A stretch of DNA of 64,000 nucleotides from Clostridium sp. GTDB lineage: Bacteria > Bacillota > Clostridia > Clostridiales > Clostridiaceae. The notes beneath the pieces are model-generated. The model saw only the letters and a program-made list of their open reading frames with translations, ran no database searches and was not told the origin of the DNA. The stretch lies in NCBI GenBank assembly GCA_022773025.1, contig JALEZF010000016.1, forward strand, positions 62,001 to 126,000. The letters are read 5' to 3'. A program made the translations under genes and the position numbers. Below are positions 1 to 8,025 of the stretch, in pieces (position 1 is the first letter of the stretch; each line of letters begins with the position of its first letter).

Positions 1-171
1 CATAAGAAAGATTGCAACGAATGCAAAGCTTAATCTCAGTGTTGGCAGAATATCAATTCTAAAGAATGATAAAACCAGTTGTAATGCCACAAGAAGTGAC
101 AACGCAACTAAAGACCTTACGTTCTTCATCTCCTTATAGGAATAATAGAATTTTCCAATAATTTTTTTCAT
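1..171 (-). CDS. folT: Folate ECF transporter S component, N-terminal part (cut by window edge)
   Basis: The first 57 codons are visible, starting at the ATG at 171-169 with a GGAGG ribosome site at 184-180. The peptide starts MKKIIGKFYYSYKEMKN and continues into a hydrophobic helix containing LVALSLLVALQLVLSFF, as in FolT-type S components, which bind folate and dock to a shared energy-coupling module in the membrane. The identification rests mainly on the THF riboswitch directly upstream, since FolT is the usual THF-riboswitch target in Firmicutes. The rest of the gene lies outside the window, so a different S component cannot be excluded. Confidence 0.8.
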   Translation of the reverse strand, partial: MKKIIGKFYYSYKEMKNVRSLVALSLLVALQLVLSFFRIDILPTLRLSFAFVAIFLM

Positions 172-175
172 AGCA

Positions 176-222
176 GTTACCTCCTTCCAAAAATTTGCTG
201 ATCAAATTTAGAGGTAACCCTC
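176..222 (-). promoter_or_regulatory. SD-sequestering expression platform of the THF riboswitch
   Basis: On the reverse strand GTTACCTC (218-211) is perfectly complementary to the ribosome-site stretch GAGGTAAC (183-176). Between them AAATTTG and CAAATTT form an inner stem, so a long hairpin would bury the ribosome site. A competing small hairpin, GAGG (222-219) with CCTC (214-211), would free it. This predicts translational control of folT. Confidence 0.7.
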
Positions 223-232
223 ATAAATTAAT

Positions 233-337
233 CACAGCGGGATGCGGCAAATAAATCGCAAGCACTTGTCTACTTTTCGTTTTGGTAACAACTCCCCGTC
301 TACCAAACACTTCACGCTTATAAGCCTACTCTGCTAC
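233..337 (-). ncRNA. THF riboswitch aptamer (folate responsive)
   Basis: Read on the reverse strand, the leader carries the conserved pieces of the THF class in order: CAGAGUAGG, GCGU then AAGUG, a GGGG-containing internal stem, ACGAAAAG and GCAUCCCGCU. The outer stem GCAG/CUGU closes with one G-U pair. It sits between a good promoter (385-357) and the folT ribosome site. Ligand binding should lower FolT synthesis when reduced folate is plentiful. Confidence 0.88.
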
Positions 338-356
338 TTTCTAATTTACACCATAC

Positions 357-385
357 ATGTTATCACAAGGGAATATTACTTTCAA
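357..385 (-). promoter_or_regulatory. Sigma-A promoter of the THF-riboswitch/folT transcript
   Basis: TTGAAA (385-380), a 17-bp spacer and TAACAT (362-357) on the reverse strand. Transcription would begin about 10-20 bases before the aptamer, which fits. Confidence 0.6.
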
Positions 386-572
386 CATTGATTAAATGCT
401 ACATTGCTTTATAATCGGTGATTTCACTGTTTATTTTCTTAACAATGTCATGTTATAATAATTATTTCTAGTAGCAAATTCTAAGCTTTCATAGAAAAGT
501 CATTTTACTACTTCGAATTTGTTATTGGTGATATAATATATTTGAAAATCTCCATAGAAAATAGGTGAAATT
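386..572 (+). promoter_or_regulatory. Divergent intergenic region; candidate fetAB promoter
   Basis: AT-rich spacer between the divergent folT and fetAB units. The best forward signal is an extended -10, TGATATAAT at 529-537, about 36 bases before the fetA start. No convincing -35 precedes it. I see no iron-type operator. Confidence 0.35.
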
Positions 573-1202
573 ATGTTTAAAATCAAAGATTTAAAGTTTA
601 AGGATATATTAGATATTCCAGATCTTTTAATAGACAAACAAGTTACATGTTTACTTGGTCCTTCTGGAAGTGGAAAGACAACTCTTCTTAAAATGCTTAA
701 TGGTCTTAATATCCCTGACAAAGGTAATATATTTTATAATGATCAAGATATTTCTACCATTAATTTTGTAAATCTACGACGTTCTGTAGTAATGCTTGGG
801 CAAACTCCAATAATTTATAGAGGGGACATAAAGGATAATCTTCTTATGGGATTAAAATTCTCTGAAAAGCCACTAGTCCTTGACTCTGTACTTAAAGACT
901 GTTTAAATCGTGTAGGTCTTTATAAAGATTTAGAAGATTCCTGCTCAAGCCTTTCTGGAGGTGAAAAGCAGAGACTTTGTCTTGCTAGAGTTATGCTTAT
1001 GGACGCAGATACATATCTTTTAGACGAGCCCTCTGCTGCCCTTGATAAGGATACAGAGAGATTTATTGTCGAAAACTTTATTGCCTTTGTTAAAGAAAAA
1101 AACAAGCAACTTATAATGGTCACTCACTCTGAAAATATAGTGAAAGACTTTAATCCATCAGTGGTCGTTATTAAAAATGGAAATGTTACGGAGGTGAGAT
1201 AG
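573..1202 (+). CDS. fetA: ABC transporter ATP-binding protein, FetA/YbbL type
   Basis: 209-residue single-domain ATPase. Walker A GPSGSGKT at about residues 29-36, signature LSGGEKQ at about 127-133, Walker B TYLLDE at about 147-152 and an H-loop VTHSEN near 184 are all present, so the ATPase should be active. It is followed after one base by a FetB/UPF0014 permease gene, and this pairing defines the FetAB family; the E. coli pair is linked to iron export and peroxide resistance. The ribosome site is weak (AGGTG about 8 bases before the ATG). The substrate in this organism is inferred from the family only. Confidence 0.85.
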   Translation: MFKIKDLKFKDILDIPDLLIDKQVTCLLGPSGSGKTTLLKMLNGLNIPDKGNIFYNDQDISTINFVNLRRSVVMLGQTPIIYRGDIKDNLLMGLKFSEKPLVLDSVLKDCLNRVGLYKDLEDSCSSLSGGEKQRLCLARVMLMDADTYLLDEPSAALDKDTERFIVENFIAFVKEKNKQLIMVTHSENIVKDFNPSVVVIKNGNVTEVR

Positions 1203-1203
1203 A

Positions 1204-1983
1204 ATGGACAATAAAATTATGGATTTATCAATCCTTCAGCTTTCTCTGTCTTATATATCCGTACTTATACTTCTTATAATATTTAAATCTAGAGGTATAC
1301 GCCGTGAAAAAGAAATAATGATTGCCACTGTTAGAATGACAATCCAGCTTACACTAATGGGTTATGTTTTAATGTATGTCTTCAACAATCCAAGTTGGTG
1401 GCTCACTTCAATAATGATTCTTATAATGGTAAGCTTTGCTGTATACAATGCTTTAAAGAGAGTAAAGAAAAAGACATCAAAAGAACTAAAAAAAATAATT
1501 GGTTTATCTATGATTCTAGGTTCTCTCATGACAGCAGCATTTTTTATAATAGTTGTTCTAAAAACAGAGCCTTGGTTTAATCCTCAATATTTTATACCTA
1601 TAACAGGTATGATAATTGGGAACTCTATGACAGGAATATCCCTTGGTGCCAATAGATTATGCAATGATATGGAAGATAAAAAATCCATTATAGAAAATTC
1701 ACTTATGCTTGGAGCAACTCCAAAAGAAGCGGTACGTGAAATAGTTAACGATTCTTTTGACAGTGCAATACTTCCAACTATGAACAATATGCTTACAATG
1801 GGTATAGTCTCCCTTCCAGGAATGATGACTGGACAAATACTCTCCGGCACATTTCCATTAACAGCTATAAAGTATCAAATAGGAATAATGCTGGCTATAC
1901 TTGGTAGTACAGCTTTGACAGTAGTTTTATTTGTAACTCTAGGCTCCAAAACATTCTTTACAGAAGATAATAGACTAAAATAA
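1204..1983 (+). CDS. fetB: ABC transporter permease, FetB/YbbM (UPF0014) family
   Basis: 259 residues with about seven hydrophobic segments. The conserved UPF0014 core is visible: IPITGMIIGNSMTGISLGANRL (about 130-151), followed by ENSLMLGATPKEAVRE and LPGMMTGQILSG. It starts one base after fetA behind GGAGGTGAG, so the two are translationally linked. Bacterial FetB is associated with iron export, and plant relatives (ALS3/STAR2) with aluminium tolerance. Metal specificity cannot be read from the sequence. A strong terminator follows. Confidence 0.85.
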   Translation: MDNKIMDLSILQLSLSYISVLILLIIFKSRGIRREKEIMIATVRMTIQLTLMGYVLMYVFNNPSWWLTSIMILIMVSFAVYNALKRVKKKTSKELKKIIGLSMILGSLMTAAFFIIVVLKTEPWFNPQYFIPITGMIIGNSMTGISLGANRLCNDMEDKKSIIENSLMLGATPKEAVREIVNDSFDSAILPTMNNMLTMGIVSLPGMMTGQILSGTFPLTAIKYQIGIMLAILGSTALTVVLFVTLGSKTFFTEDNRLK

Positions 1984-2004
1984 AATAAATTAAATTTAAA
2001 ACTT

Positions 2005-2064
2005 TAAGCCCTTTCGTCAACGCTAGATAAATTTCATCTAACCTTGAAGAAAGGGCATTTTTTT
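2005..2064 (+). terminator. Terminator of fetAB
   Basis: GCCCTTTC (2008-2015) pairs with GAAAGGGC (2049-2056), enclosing a second AGAT/ATCT stem, followed by ATTTTTTTC. Confidence 0.8.
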
Positions 2065-2128
2065 CATTGTATATTCTCATTAAATAATATTATTTGGTTT
2101 TAATATCAAATGACAGAAAAATATTTTA

Positions 2129-2146
2129 ATGTTAAATCAATAACAT
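2129..2146 (+). promoter_or_regulatory. Probable Rex (redox) operator of the hydrogenase operon
   Basis: ATGTTAAATCAATAACAT is an inverted repeat (ATGTTA/TAACAT) close to the Rex consensus TTGTTAANNNNTTAACAA. It ends three bases upstream of the -35 box. Rex senses NADH/NAD+ in clostridia, which suits an NAD-linked hydrogenase. Inference from motif and position. Confidence 0.5.
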
Positions 2147-2149
2147 ATT

Positions 2150-2178
2150 TTTACTTTCTATCGAGTTTATGGTAGAAT
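2150..2178 (+). promoter_or_regulatory. Sigma-A promoter of the hydrogenase operon
   Basis: TTTACT (2150-2155), 17-bp spacer, TAGAAT (2173-2178). About 48 bases of leader remain before the first gene. Confidence 0.5.
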
Positions 2179-2233
2179 ACATATATAATTTTCTTAATTT
2201 TCTTAATTAACACTCATTTATGAAACGGAGGCT

Positions 2234-2740
2234 ATGGAAGTGTATAAATTTTCTACTAAAACTACTGTGCTAGACAAAACTCTAGCCAAAGAAATTGATG
2301 AAATCATTTTAAATCACAATAATGATTCAACTCAACTTGTAGGAATACTTCTTGATATTCAAGACGTAGTTGAAAGGCATTATATTCCTGAAGAAATCGC
2401 TTATTATCTAGCCGAAAGGTTATCCTTACCTATAAGCCAGATTTATGATGTTATTTCCTTTTTCTCAGCTATATCAGACAAGCCTAGAGCTAAATATCCA
2501 ATTGAGATCTGTGACAGTATTGTTTGCAGAATAAATGAAAACGACTTCTTATTTGATACATTAAAAGATTTATTAGGTATCGAATTAAATGAAGTTACTT
2601 ACGACGGTAAGTTCACCATTGAAAAAACTCCTTGCTTTGGAGCCTGCGACGTTGCTCCTGCTGTAAGAATTAATGGCAAAGTATATGGAAAGCTTACTAC
2701 TAGAGAAAAAATTCAAGATATGCTAAATAGCTTAGATTAG
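2234..2740 (+). CDS. hydC: [FeFe]-hydrogenase gamma subunit, NuoE-like [2Fe-2S] protein
   Basis: 168-residue thioredoxin-fold ferredoxin of the NuoE family. Four cluster ligands are visible as CX4C (CDSIVC) and CX3C (CFGAC), followed by DVAPAVRINGKVYGKL. It passes electrons between the NAD(H)-binding flavoprotein and the hydrogenase subunit. First gene of a three-gene operon with NuoF-like and HydA genes, 11 bases before the next. The ATG at 2234 lies only two bases after GGAGG; the in-frame GTG at 2240 has better spacing and may be the real start. Confidence 0.88.
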   Translation: MEVYKFSTKTTVLDKTLAKEIDEIILNHNNDSTQLVGILLDIQDVVERHYIPEEIAYYLAERLSLPISQIYDVISFFSAISDKPRAKYPIEICDSIVCRINENDFLFDTLKDLLGIELNEVTYDGKFTIEKTPCFGACDVAPAVRINGKVYGKLTTREKIQDMLNSLD

Positions 2741-2751
2741 GAGGTAATAAT

Positions 2752-3990
2752 ATGGCTAAAACAGTTAAGTATATTACAAAAGATTTTGGTACTTATGATG
2801 TAAATTCAATTGACTCCTATGAGAAAATAGGCGGATTTGCTGCACTTAGACGCGCTACTACCATGGATGGTTATGACATAGCAAAACTTATAGCTCTTTG
2901 CAAAATCAAGGGTCGTGGCGGTGCCGCATACGATATGGGAAAGAAGTGGAGTCAGGCAAAGGACATATCTGCTCCTAAAAAAGTTGTAGTATGTAATGCT
3001 GATGAAGGTGAACCTTGTACTTTCAAGGACAGAACTGTAATTCAAAATGATCCTTTTAGACTTATTGAAGGTATCATAATAGCTGGTTATAGTGTTGATG
3101 CTCAAGATGGATATATCTATCTTCGTGAAGAGTACAAGCACTTAAGACCTCTTCTTTTAAATGCTATAAATCAAGCGGAAGAACACGGATATCTTGGCCG
3201 TAATATTTTAGGAAAAGATTTTAACTTTAAAATACATCTATACTCTGGAGCTGGTGCTTACGTGTGTGGTGAGGGTACTGCCCTTGTGGAATCCATTGAA
3301 GGAAAAAGTGGAAGGCCTAGGATGAAGCCACCTTTTATAAAACAATGTGGATTGTTTAATCTTCCTACATTAGTTAACAATGTAGAAAGTCTTTCTCTAG
3401 TACCTAGCATACTCCTTGATGATTCAAAAGAATATTTGACCTACGGTACAGAAGGTTCCGTTGGTACAAAACTCGTAAGCGTAGGCGGAAATGTTAGAAA
3501 TCCTGGTGTTTTTGAAATACCATTCGGCATGACTCTTAGAGAAATAATTTATGAGCTTGCTGGTGGAATAGTAGATAACAATGAGATAAGATTGATTCAA
3601 CTAGGTGGAGTTTCTGGTAAAATAGCTTCTCCAAAGATTTTAGATATTCCATATACCTATGAAGATTTGAGAAAAGTTGGTCTTACTGTGGGTTCTGGAG
3701 CAATCTTAGTAGTTGATAAGAGGACAACTGTTTTAGAATTTTTAAAGGCTACTCAGGAGTTCTTCTCCCATGAAAGCTGTGGACAGTGTACACCTTGTAG
3801 AGAAGGTAATCTTCATATCAGCTTGATTTTAGACAAGTGCATAAACGGCACTGCAAAGAAAAAGGATATAGCAAACTTAGAAAAATTTGCAAACATAATG
3901 TGCAACTCTTCTCTTTGCGGTCTTGGTGAAACAGCACAAAGTGCCCTACTTTCTGCTATGCATTGGTTTAAAGAAGAATTTGAAGTTTAA
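2752..3990 (+). CDS. hydB: [FeFe]-hydrogenase beta subunit, NuoF-like NAD(H):flavin protein (short form)
   Basis: 412 residues of the NuoF core. It has the FMN/NADH-binding stretch GRGGAAYDMGKKW, the NADEGEPCTFKDR motif, a second glycine-rich region ending GEGTALVESIEGK, and the C-terminal [4Fe-4S] motif ESCGQCTPCREG with the distal ligand in NSSLCGLG. It lacks the N-terminal thioredoxin-like [2Fe-2S] domain and the C-terminal two-[4Fe-4S] ferredoxin domain found in HydB of Thermotoga-type bifurcating enzymes (about 600 residues or more). It oxidises or reduces NAD(H) on behalf of HydA. The short form bears on whether the complex also uses ferredoxin. Confidence 0.88.
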   Translation: MAKTVKYITKDFGTYDVNSIDSYEKIGGFAALRRATTMDGYDIAKLIALCKIKGRGGAAYDMGKKWSQAKDISAPKKVVVCNADEGEPCTFKDRTVIQNDPFRLIEGIIIAGYSVDAQDGYIYLREEYKHLRPLLLNAINQAEEHGYLGRNILGKDFNFKIHLYSGAGAYVCGEGTALVESIEGKSGRPRMKPPFIKQCGLFNLPTLVNNVESLSLVPSILLDDSKEYLTYGTEGSVGTKLVSVGGNVRNPGVFEIPFGMTLREIIYELAGGIVDNNEIRLIQLGGVSGKIASPKILDIPYTYEDLRKVGLTVGSGAILVVDKRTTVLEFLKATQEFFSHESCGQCTPCREGNLHISLILDKCINGTAKKKDIANLEKFANIMCNSSLCGLGETAQSALLSAMHWFKEEFEV

Positions 3991-4017
3991 TTAATATATG
4001 AATTGAGGTGTATGTTC

Positions 4018-5778
4018 ATGCAATCTGATAAAAAGATAGTAAATATTAAAATAAATAATATTCCTATAGAAGTTGAAGCTGGTACTACTATAATTGAGGC
4101 TGCAAAGCTTATCCACATAGATATTCCTCATCTTTGCTATCATCCTGACCAAACCGTAAAGGCTCACTGCAGGATGTGTGTTGTTGAAGTTGTAGGAAGC
4201 AGAAAGCTACTTGCTGCCTGCTCAACTGTTGTATGGGAAGGCATGGAAGTTCATACTGACACGAAAAAGGTTAGAGATACTCAAGTTGGTATCTTAGAAC
4301 TTATCCTTGCAAATCACGATCAAAACTGTTTATCCTGTGCTAGAAATCAAAATTGTGAGCTTCAAGCTCTATGTAGCCGTTTTAACATTTTAAGACCAAC
4401 TCTTCCTTCTGTAAATGTTAAACAGCCTATGCAGATAAAGAATCCAAGTATAGTCCGCGATCTTTCTAAATGTGTAAAGTGCGGAAGATGCGTAAAAGTC
4501 TGTAAAGAAGTTCAAGGTGTAAGCGCCTTAACATATTCTAATCGTTCAAGTCACTTTATGGTTACAACTGCTTACAATAAACCTCTTGAAGATACGGACT
4601 GTACTTTCTGTGGTCAATGCAGCGTAGTTTGTCCTGTTGGTGCCATAGTAGAACTTGATGATACTCAAAAAGTTTGGGAAGCCATCCATGATCCTAAGAA
4701 GCATGTAATAGTTCAAGTTGCACCTGCAGTAAGAGTTGCATTAGGAGACTCTCTTGGTTTAAATCCAGGAACAATAGCTACAGGAAAACTTGTTACAGCT
4801 TTGAAAATGCTTGGCTTTGATAAAGTATTTGATACAAACTTTGCAGCAGACCTTACAATAATGGAAGAAGGTTCTGAGCTATTAGATAGAATAAAAAATG
4901 GAGGCACTCTTCCAATGGTAACCTCCTGTTCTCCTGGATGGATTAACTTCATGGAAAAGAACTTTGGAGATCTTTTAGAACATCTATCAACTGCAAAATC
5001 TCCTCAACAAATGTTTGGAGCAGTTTCTAAGAGCTATTACGCTAAAGAAACCGGCATCCACCCTCATGATATCGTAACTGTTTCTATAATGCCTTGTACC
5101 GCTAAAAAGTACGAAGCTACCCGTCCAGAAATGGAGCATGATGGAATCAAAGATGTTGATATAGTAATAACTACTAGAGAACTCATAAAGATGATAAAAT
5201 ATGTTGGTTTAAAATTCATGAACCTTCCATCTACTGAATTTGATAGTCCTCTTGGCCTTGGAACAGGTGCTGGTGCTATATTCGGTACAAGTGGTGGCGT
5301 TATGGAAGCTGCCCTTAGAACAGTTTATGAAGTTTATACTGGTGAAGAGCTAAAAGACATCAACTTTACCGATGTTCGAGGATATGAAGGAATCAAAGAA
5401 GCTTCTGTAAATCTTGCTGGCACAGAAATAAAGGTAGCTATCGCTCACGGTTTATTGAATGCTAGAAAACTTATGGAAGGCATAAAAGATGGGAAAAGCC
5501 CATATACATTTATCGAAATAATGGCATGCCCTGGTGGATGTATTGGAGGCGGTGGACAACCTGTCACGACTACAGTGGATGTAAAGAAACTTCGTATGGA
5601 TGCTCTTTATGACATCGACAATAGCTCAGCTATAAGAAAGTCTCATGAAAACCCAGATGTCGTAACTTTATATAACGAATATCTAGGTGCTCCATTAAGT
5701 GAATTATCTCATGAGCTCCTTCATACTCACTACACAGCTAGAAAAAAAGCATATGACTTCTCATATTTAGAGGAATAA
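4018..5778 (+). CDS. hydA: [FeFe]-hydrogenase catalytic subunit HydA, NAD-linked trimeric type
   Basis: 586 residues. I place the start at the ATG at 4018, seven bases after GAGGTG at 4005-4010; the open frame extends upstream to a TTG at 4003, but that codon overlaps the ribosome site. Domains in order: [2Fe-2S] ferredoxin, His/Cys [4Fe-4S] segment, two [4Fe-4S] clusters (KCVKCGRCVKVC and CTFCGQCSVVC), then the H-cluster domain with TSCSPGW, MPCTAKKYEATRPE and MACPGGCIGGGGQP. It makes or consumes H2 in the cytoplasm with HydB and HydC. The first H-cluster motif has Cys-Ser where many enzymes have Cys-Cys. HydEFG maturases are not in the window. Confidence 0.92.
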   Translation: MQSDKKIVNIKINNIPIEVEAGTTIIEAAKLIHIDIPHLCYHPDQTVKAHCRMCVVEVVGSRKLLAACSTVVWEGMEVHTDTKKVRDTQVGILELILANHDQNCLSCARNQNCELQALCSRFNILRPTLPSVNVKQPMQIKNPSIVRDLSKCVKCGRCVKVCKEVQGVSALTYSNRSSHFMVTTAYNKPLEDTDCTFCGQCSVVCPVGAIVELDDTQKVWEAIHDPKKHVIVQVAPAVRVALGDSLGLNPGTIATGKLVTALKMLGFDKVFDTNFAADLTIMEEGSELLDRIKNGGTLPMVTSCSPGWINFMEKNFGDLLEHLSTAKSPQQMFGAVSKSYYAKETGIHPHDIVTVSIMPCTAKKYEATRPEMEHDGIKDVDIVITTRELIKMIKYVGLKFMNLPSTEFDSPLGLGTGAGAIFGTSGGVMEAALRTVYEVYTGEELKDINFTDVRGYEGIKEASVNLAGTEIKVAIAHGLLNARKLMEGIKDGKSPYTFIEIMACPGGCIGGGGQPVTTTVDVKKLRMDALYDIDNSSAIRKSHENPDVVTLYNEYLGAPLSELSHELLHTHYTARKKAYDFSYLEE

Positions 5779-5823
5779 AGCTTTAAAAAGCTATCTGTAG
5801 CTTTTACTATTCAAATGTTAAAT

Positions 5824-5860
5824 GAGGTTATAGCATTAATAGAGCTATAACCTTATTATT
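5824..5860 (+). terminator. Terminator of the hydrogenase operon
   Basis: GGTTATAGC (5826-5834) and GCTATAACC (5844-5852) form a 9-bp stem followed by TTATTATTTT. Confidence 0.7.
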
Positions 5861-5908
5861 TTCATAATATATAATGATAATTGGTGAAAAAAATAATTAT
5901 AAAAATCC

Positions 5909-5939
5909 TTGACCCTAACGGAACGTCATAGATTAAAGT
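5909..5939 (+). promoter_or_regulatory. MerR-type promoter with 19-bp spacer
   Basis: TTGACC (5909-5914) and TAAAGT (5934-5939) are separated by 19 bp. The spacer holds the imperfect dyad CCTAACGGAACGTCATAG. The over-long spacer with a central dyad is the hallmark of MerR-family promoters, so the following gene is probably autoregulated. Confidence 0.7.
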
Positions 5940-5970
5940 AATCTTATCAAGAACAAGGAGGCATAGAATA

Positions 5971-6819
5971 ATGAGAACAGTAAAGGAAATATCGGATTTG
6001 ACAGGTATTAGTGTGCGCACACTTCACTATTATGATGAAATTGGGCTTCTGCCCCCAACAGATAAGAGTGATGCTGGATACAGGCTTTATGACGATAAAG
6101 CATTGGAAACATTACAACAGATATTATTCTTTAGAGAATTTGATATTCCCCTTAAAGAAATCAAATCTGTTATGTGCAATCCTACCCTTGATAGAAATAA
6201 TATTCTGCAAATGCAGAGAAAAATGTTGATGGTGAAAAAAGAGAGAATAGAACTCTTGATTGCCAGTATTGATGACATTCTGAAAGGAGAAAATAAAATG
6301 GATTTTGTAATCTTTACAAAGACAGAAATCGAAGAACTATGTCAAACAACTCTTGATCATATGCCAGATACCATGAAGGAGAGCATCATACAGGAATTTG
6401 GTGGAATTGAGCAGTGGCAAAAACATTATGTAGAGCGATGTTCAAAAGAAGATATGCAGAAAGGCTATCAGAAAATGGTAGAGTGGTATGGAGATAAAGA
6501 TAGTGCACTTAAAGCTATGAATAATTCTCCAAGTAAAGAAGTCTGTGATGCCTTTGGAAAACGAGTAGAAATCATTGAAAAAAAGTTAAGTGAGCATAAA
6601 GAATATCCATTAGATTCCTTTGAAGTTAAACAGATAATTGGTGAATATGGCTTTGTAATGAAAAAACTTTATCAGTTGAAATATGAGGCAGACCTCATGT
6701 TGTCTATGGCAGCCAGCTTTCGTGATGAAAGAGCAAAGGCTATTTTAGATGAGAAATATGGTGAAGGCTCAGCAGAGTTTTTTGCCTGTGCAATTGAAGC
6801 TTTTTATAAGAATAAATAG
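5971..6819 (+). CDS. MerR-family regulator with TipAS-type ligand-binding domain
   Basis: 282 residues. The N-terminal MerR winged helix is clear (VKEISDLTGISVRTLHYYDE, GYRLYDD), followed by the dimerisation helix and a C-terminal helical domain (from about 110) with the EFGGIEQWQKHYVER and LMLSMAASFRDERAKAI segments typical of TipAS proteins. TipAS domains bind thiopeptide-like antibiotics or other hydrophobic ligands and activate efflux or self-sequestration. Transcribed alone from a 19-bp-spacer promoter and followed by a terminator, so the target besides its own promoter is not visible. Confidence 0.85.
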   Translation: MRTVKEISDLTGISVRTLHYYDEIGLLPPTDKSDAGYRLYDDKALETLQQILFFREFDIPLKEIKSVMCNPTLDRNNILQMQRKMLMVKKERIELLIASIDDILKGENKMDFVIFTKTEIEELCQTTLDHMPDTMKESIIQEFGGIEQWQKHYVERCSKEDMQKGYQKMVEWYGDKDSALKAMNNSPSKEVCDAFGKRVEIIEKKLSEHKEYPLDSFEVKQIIGEYGFVMKKLYQLKYEADLMLSMAASFRDERAKAILDEKYGEGSAEFFACAIEAFYKNK

Positions 6820-6829
6820 ACTTTATAAG

Positions 6830-6882
6830 GATGCAAATAAATCTAGCATTAAAAAAGCAGGTTTATTTGCACCCTTTTGCTT
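6830..6882 (+). terminator. Terminator after the TipAS-type gene
   Basis: TGCAAATAAA (6832-6841) pairs with TTTATTTGCA (6862-6871), followed by CCCTTTT. Confidence 0.6.
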
Positions 6883-6963
6883 ATATTTGGTATAATTGTC
6901 TTTATAATTCATATTTATTCTTCATTGATAATATGAAAAATTAATAATATGGGGGCGGACTTT

Positions 6964-7785
6964 ATGAAAATCATACCACTTGTTGAGAACACGACTATAT
7001 CTCTATCTTTAAAGACTAAACATGGTTTATGTGTGTATGTTGAAACAAAAAAACATAAGATTTTATTTGATTTAGGCCCTAACGACCTATTTTTAAGAAA
7101 TGCTTCAAAACTAGGCATAGACATCTCCGATATAGATACTGTCATAATTTCTCATGGCCACTATGACCACGGCGGCGGACTTGAGACTTTTATACAAAAT
7201 AATGATAAAGCAAAAATATATATTCATAATATGGCTTTTGGAGATTACTACTCTAAAAGGTTAGGAGTAAGGAAGTACATAGGTCTTGATAAGACTCTTC
7301 AAAATAATAGTAGAATAATATTTACTGAGGACAGCTTTAAAATAGATGATGAACTTGAATTATTCTCTAACATAACAAAACATAATTTATGCTCAGAAGG
7401 AAATAGCTCACTATACGAAAAATCTGGTGAGGACTTTAGAGAGGACTCCTTCTCTCATGAACAGAGTTTAATAATCCACGAAGGAAAGAAAAATGTACTC
7501 TTAGCTGGATGCGCTCATAACGGCATCATAAACATACTAGAAAAGGCAGAAACCATATGCCAAAAGGACCTTGACTATGTAATTTCAGGTTTCCACCTCT
7601 CTAATCCCGTTACCCTTTCAACAGAAAAACCTGAACTTGTAGATGCCATCGGAAAAGAATTAAAAAATCGTTCTACTAATTACTACACCTGCCACTGTAC
7701 TGGCAAGAAGCCTTTTGAAGCTCTTCAAACAGTTTTAGGTGACCAGATAAAATATCTGGCACTTGGTTGTAATTTTGAAATCTAA
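6964..7785 (+). CDS. MBL-fold metallohydrolase, dihydropterin/aminobenzene-phosphate synthase-like family
   Basis: 273 residues if translation starts at the ATG at 6964, which follows the G-rich GGGGGCGG at 6951-6958; a start five codons earlier has no ribosome site. The metal-binding signature SHGHYDHGGG is near residue 66, with GCAHNGIINI near 184, SGFHLSNP near 206 and a C-terminal YTCHCTGKKPFEAL. This layout matches the MBL subgroup that includes MJ0937-type pterin-related enzymes. The reaction in this organism is unknown. Single gene with its own terminators. Confidence 0.8.
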   Translation: MKIIPLVENTTISLSLKTKHGLCVYVETKKHKILFDLGPNDLFLRNASKLGIDISDIDTVIISHGHYDHGGGLETFIQNNDKAKIYIHNMAFGDYYSKRLGVRKYIGLDKTLQNNSRIIFTEDSFKIDDELELFSNITKHNLCSEGNSSLYEKSGEDFREDSFSHEQSLIIHEGKKNVLLAGCAHNGIINILEKAETICQKDLDYVISGFHLSNPVTLSTEKPELVDAIGKELKNRSTNYYTCHCTGKKPFEALQTVLGDQIKYLALGCNFEI

Positions 7786-7788
7786 AAT

Positions 7789-7875
7789 GGGATAGTTAAA
7801 ATTCAACTATCCCAAAAGTTAATCAGAGGTTATTTATGTAGAGAATTCTATGTTAAATAACCTCTGATTTTTTAT
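7789..7875 (+). terminator. Double terminator after the MBL-fold gene
   Basis: First hairpin GGGATAGTT/AACTATCCC (7790-7814). The second is a perfect 16-bp stem: AATCAGAGGTTATTTA (7821-7836) with its complement at 7854-7869, followed by TTTTTTATA. Confidence 0.85.
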
Positions 7876-7888
7876 ATTATAAATTGTT

Positions 7889-7986
7889 TATGGTAAGGTT
7901 CACCGTACCATAAATAAAAAAGTTTAGACTTCCCCTAATACAATATAATTAATAGAATTTCAAATTCAAGTTTTAACTATATTTTT
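7889..7986 (-). repeat. Dispersed direct repeat, copy A
   Basis: One of three related ~100-120 bp sequences in the same orientation in this region. The shared core runs from GGTTCACCG.ACC through ATAAATAAAAAA, a T-rich AGACTT stretch and ATACAATATAATTAA to TTTCAAATTC. In copy A the core is inside a perfect hairpin, TTATGGTA/TACCATAA. On the reverse strand each copy also has TTGAAA about 17 bp before TATNNG, promoter-like. It lies 40 bases beyond the zeta-toxin stop codon. Confidence 0.7.
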
Positions 7987-8025
7987 ATTTTAAAATAGCT
8001 AGTAAAACTTTTATAATTTTACTAG

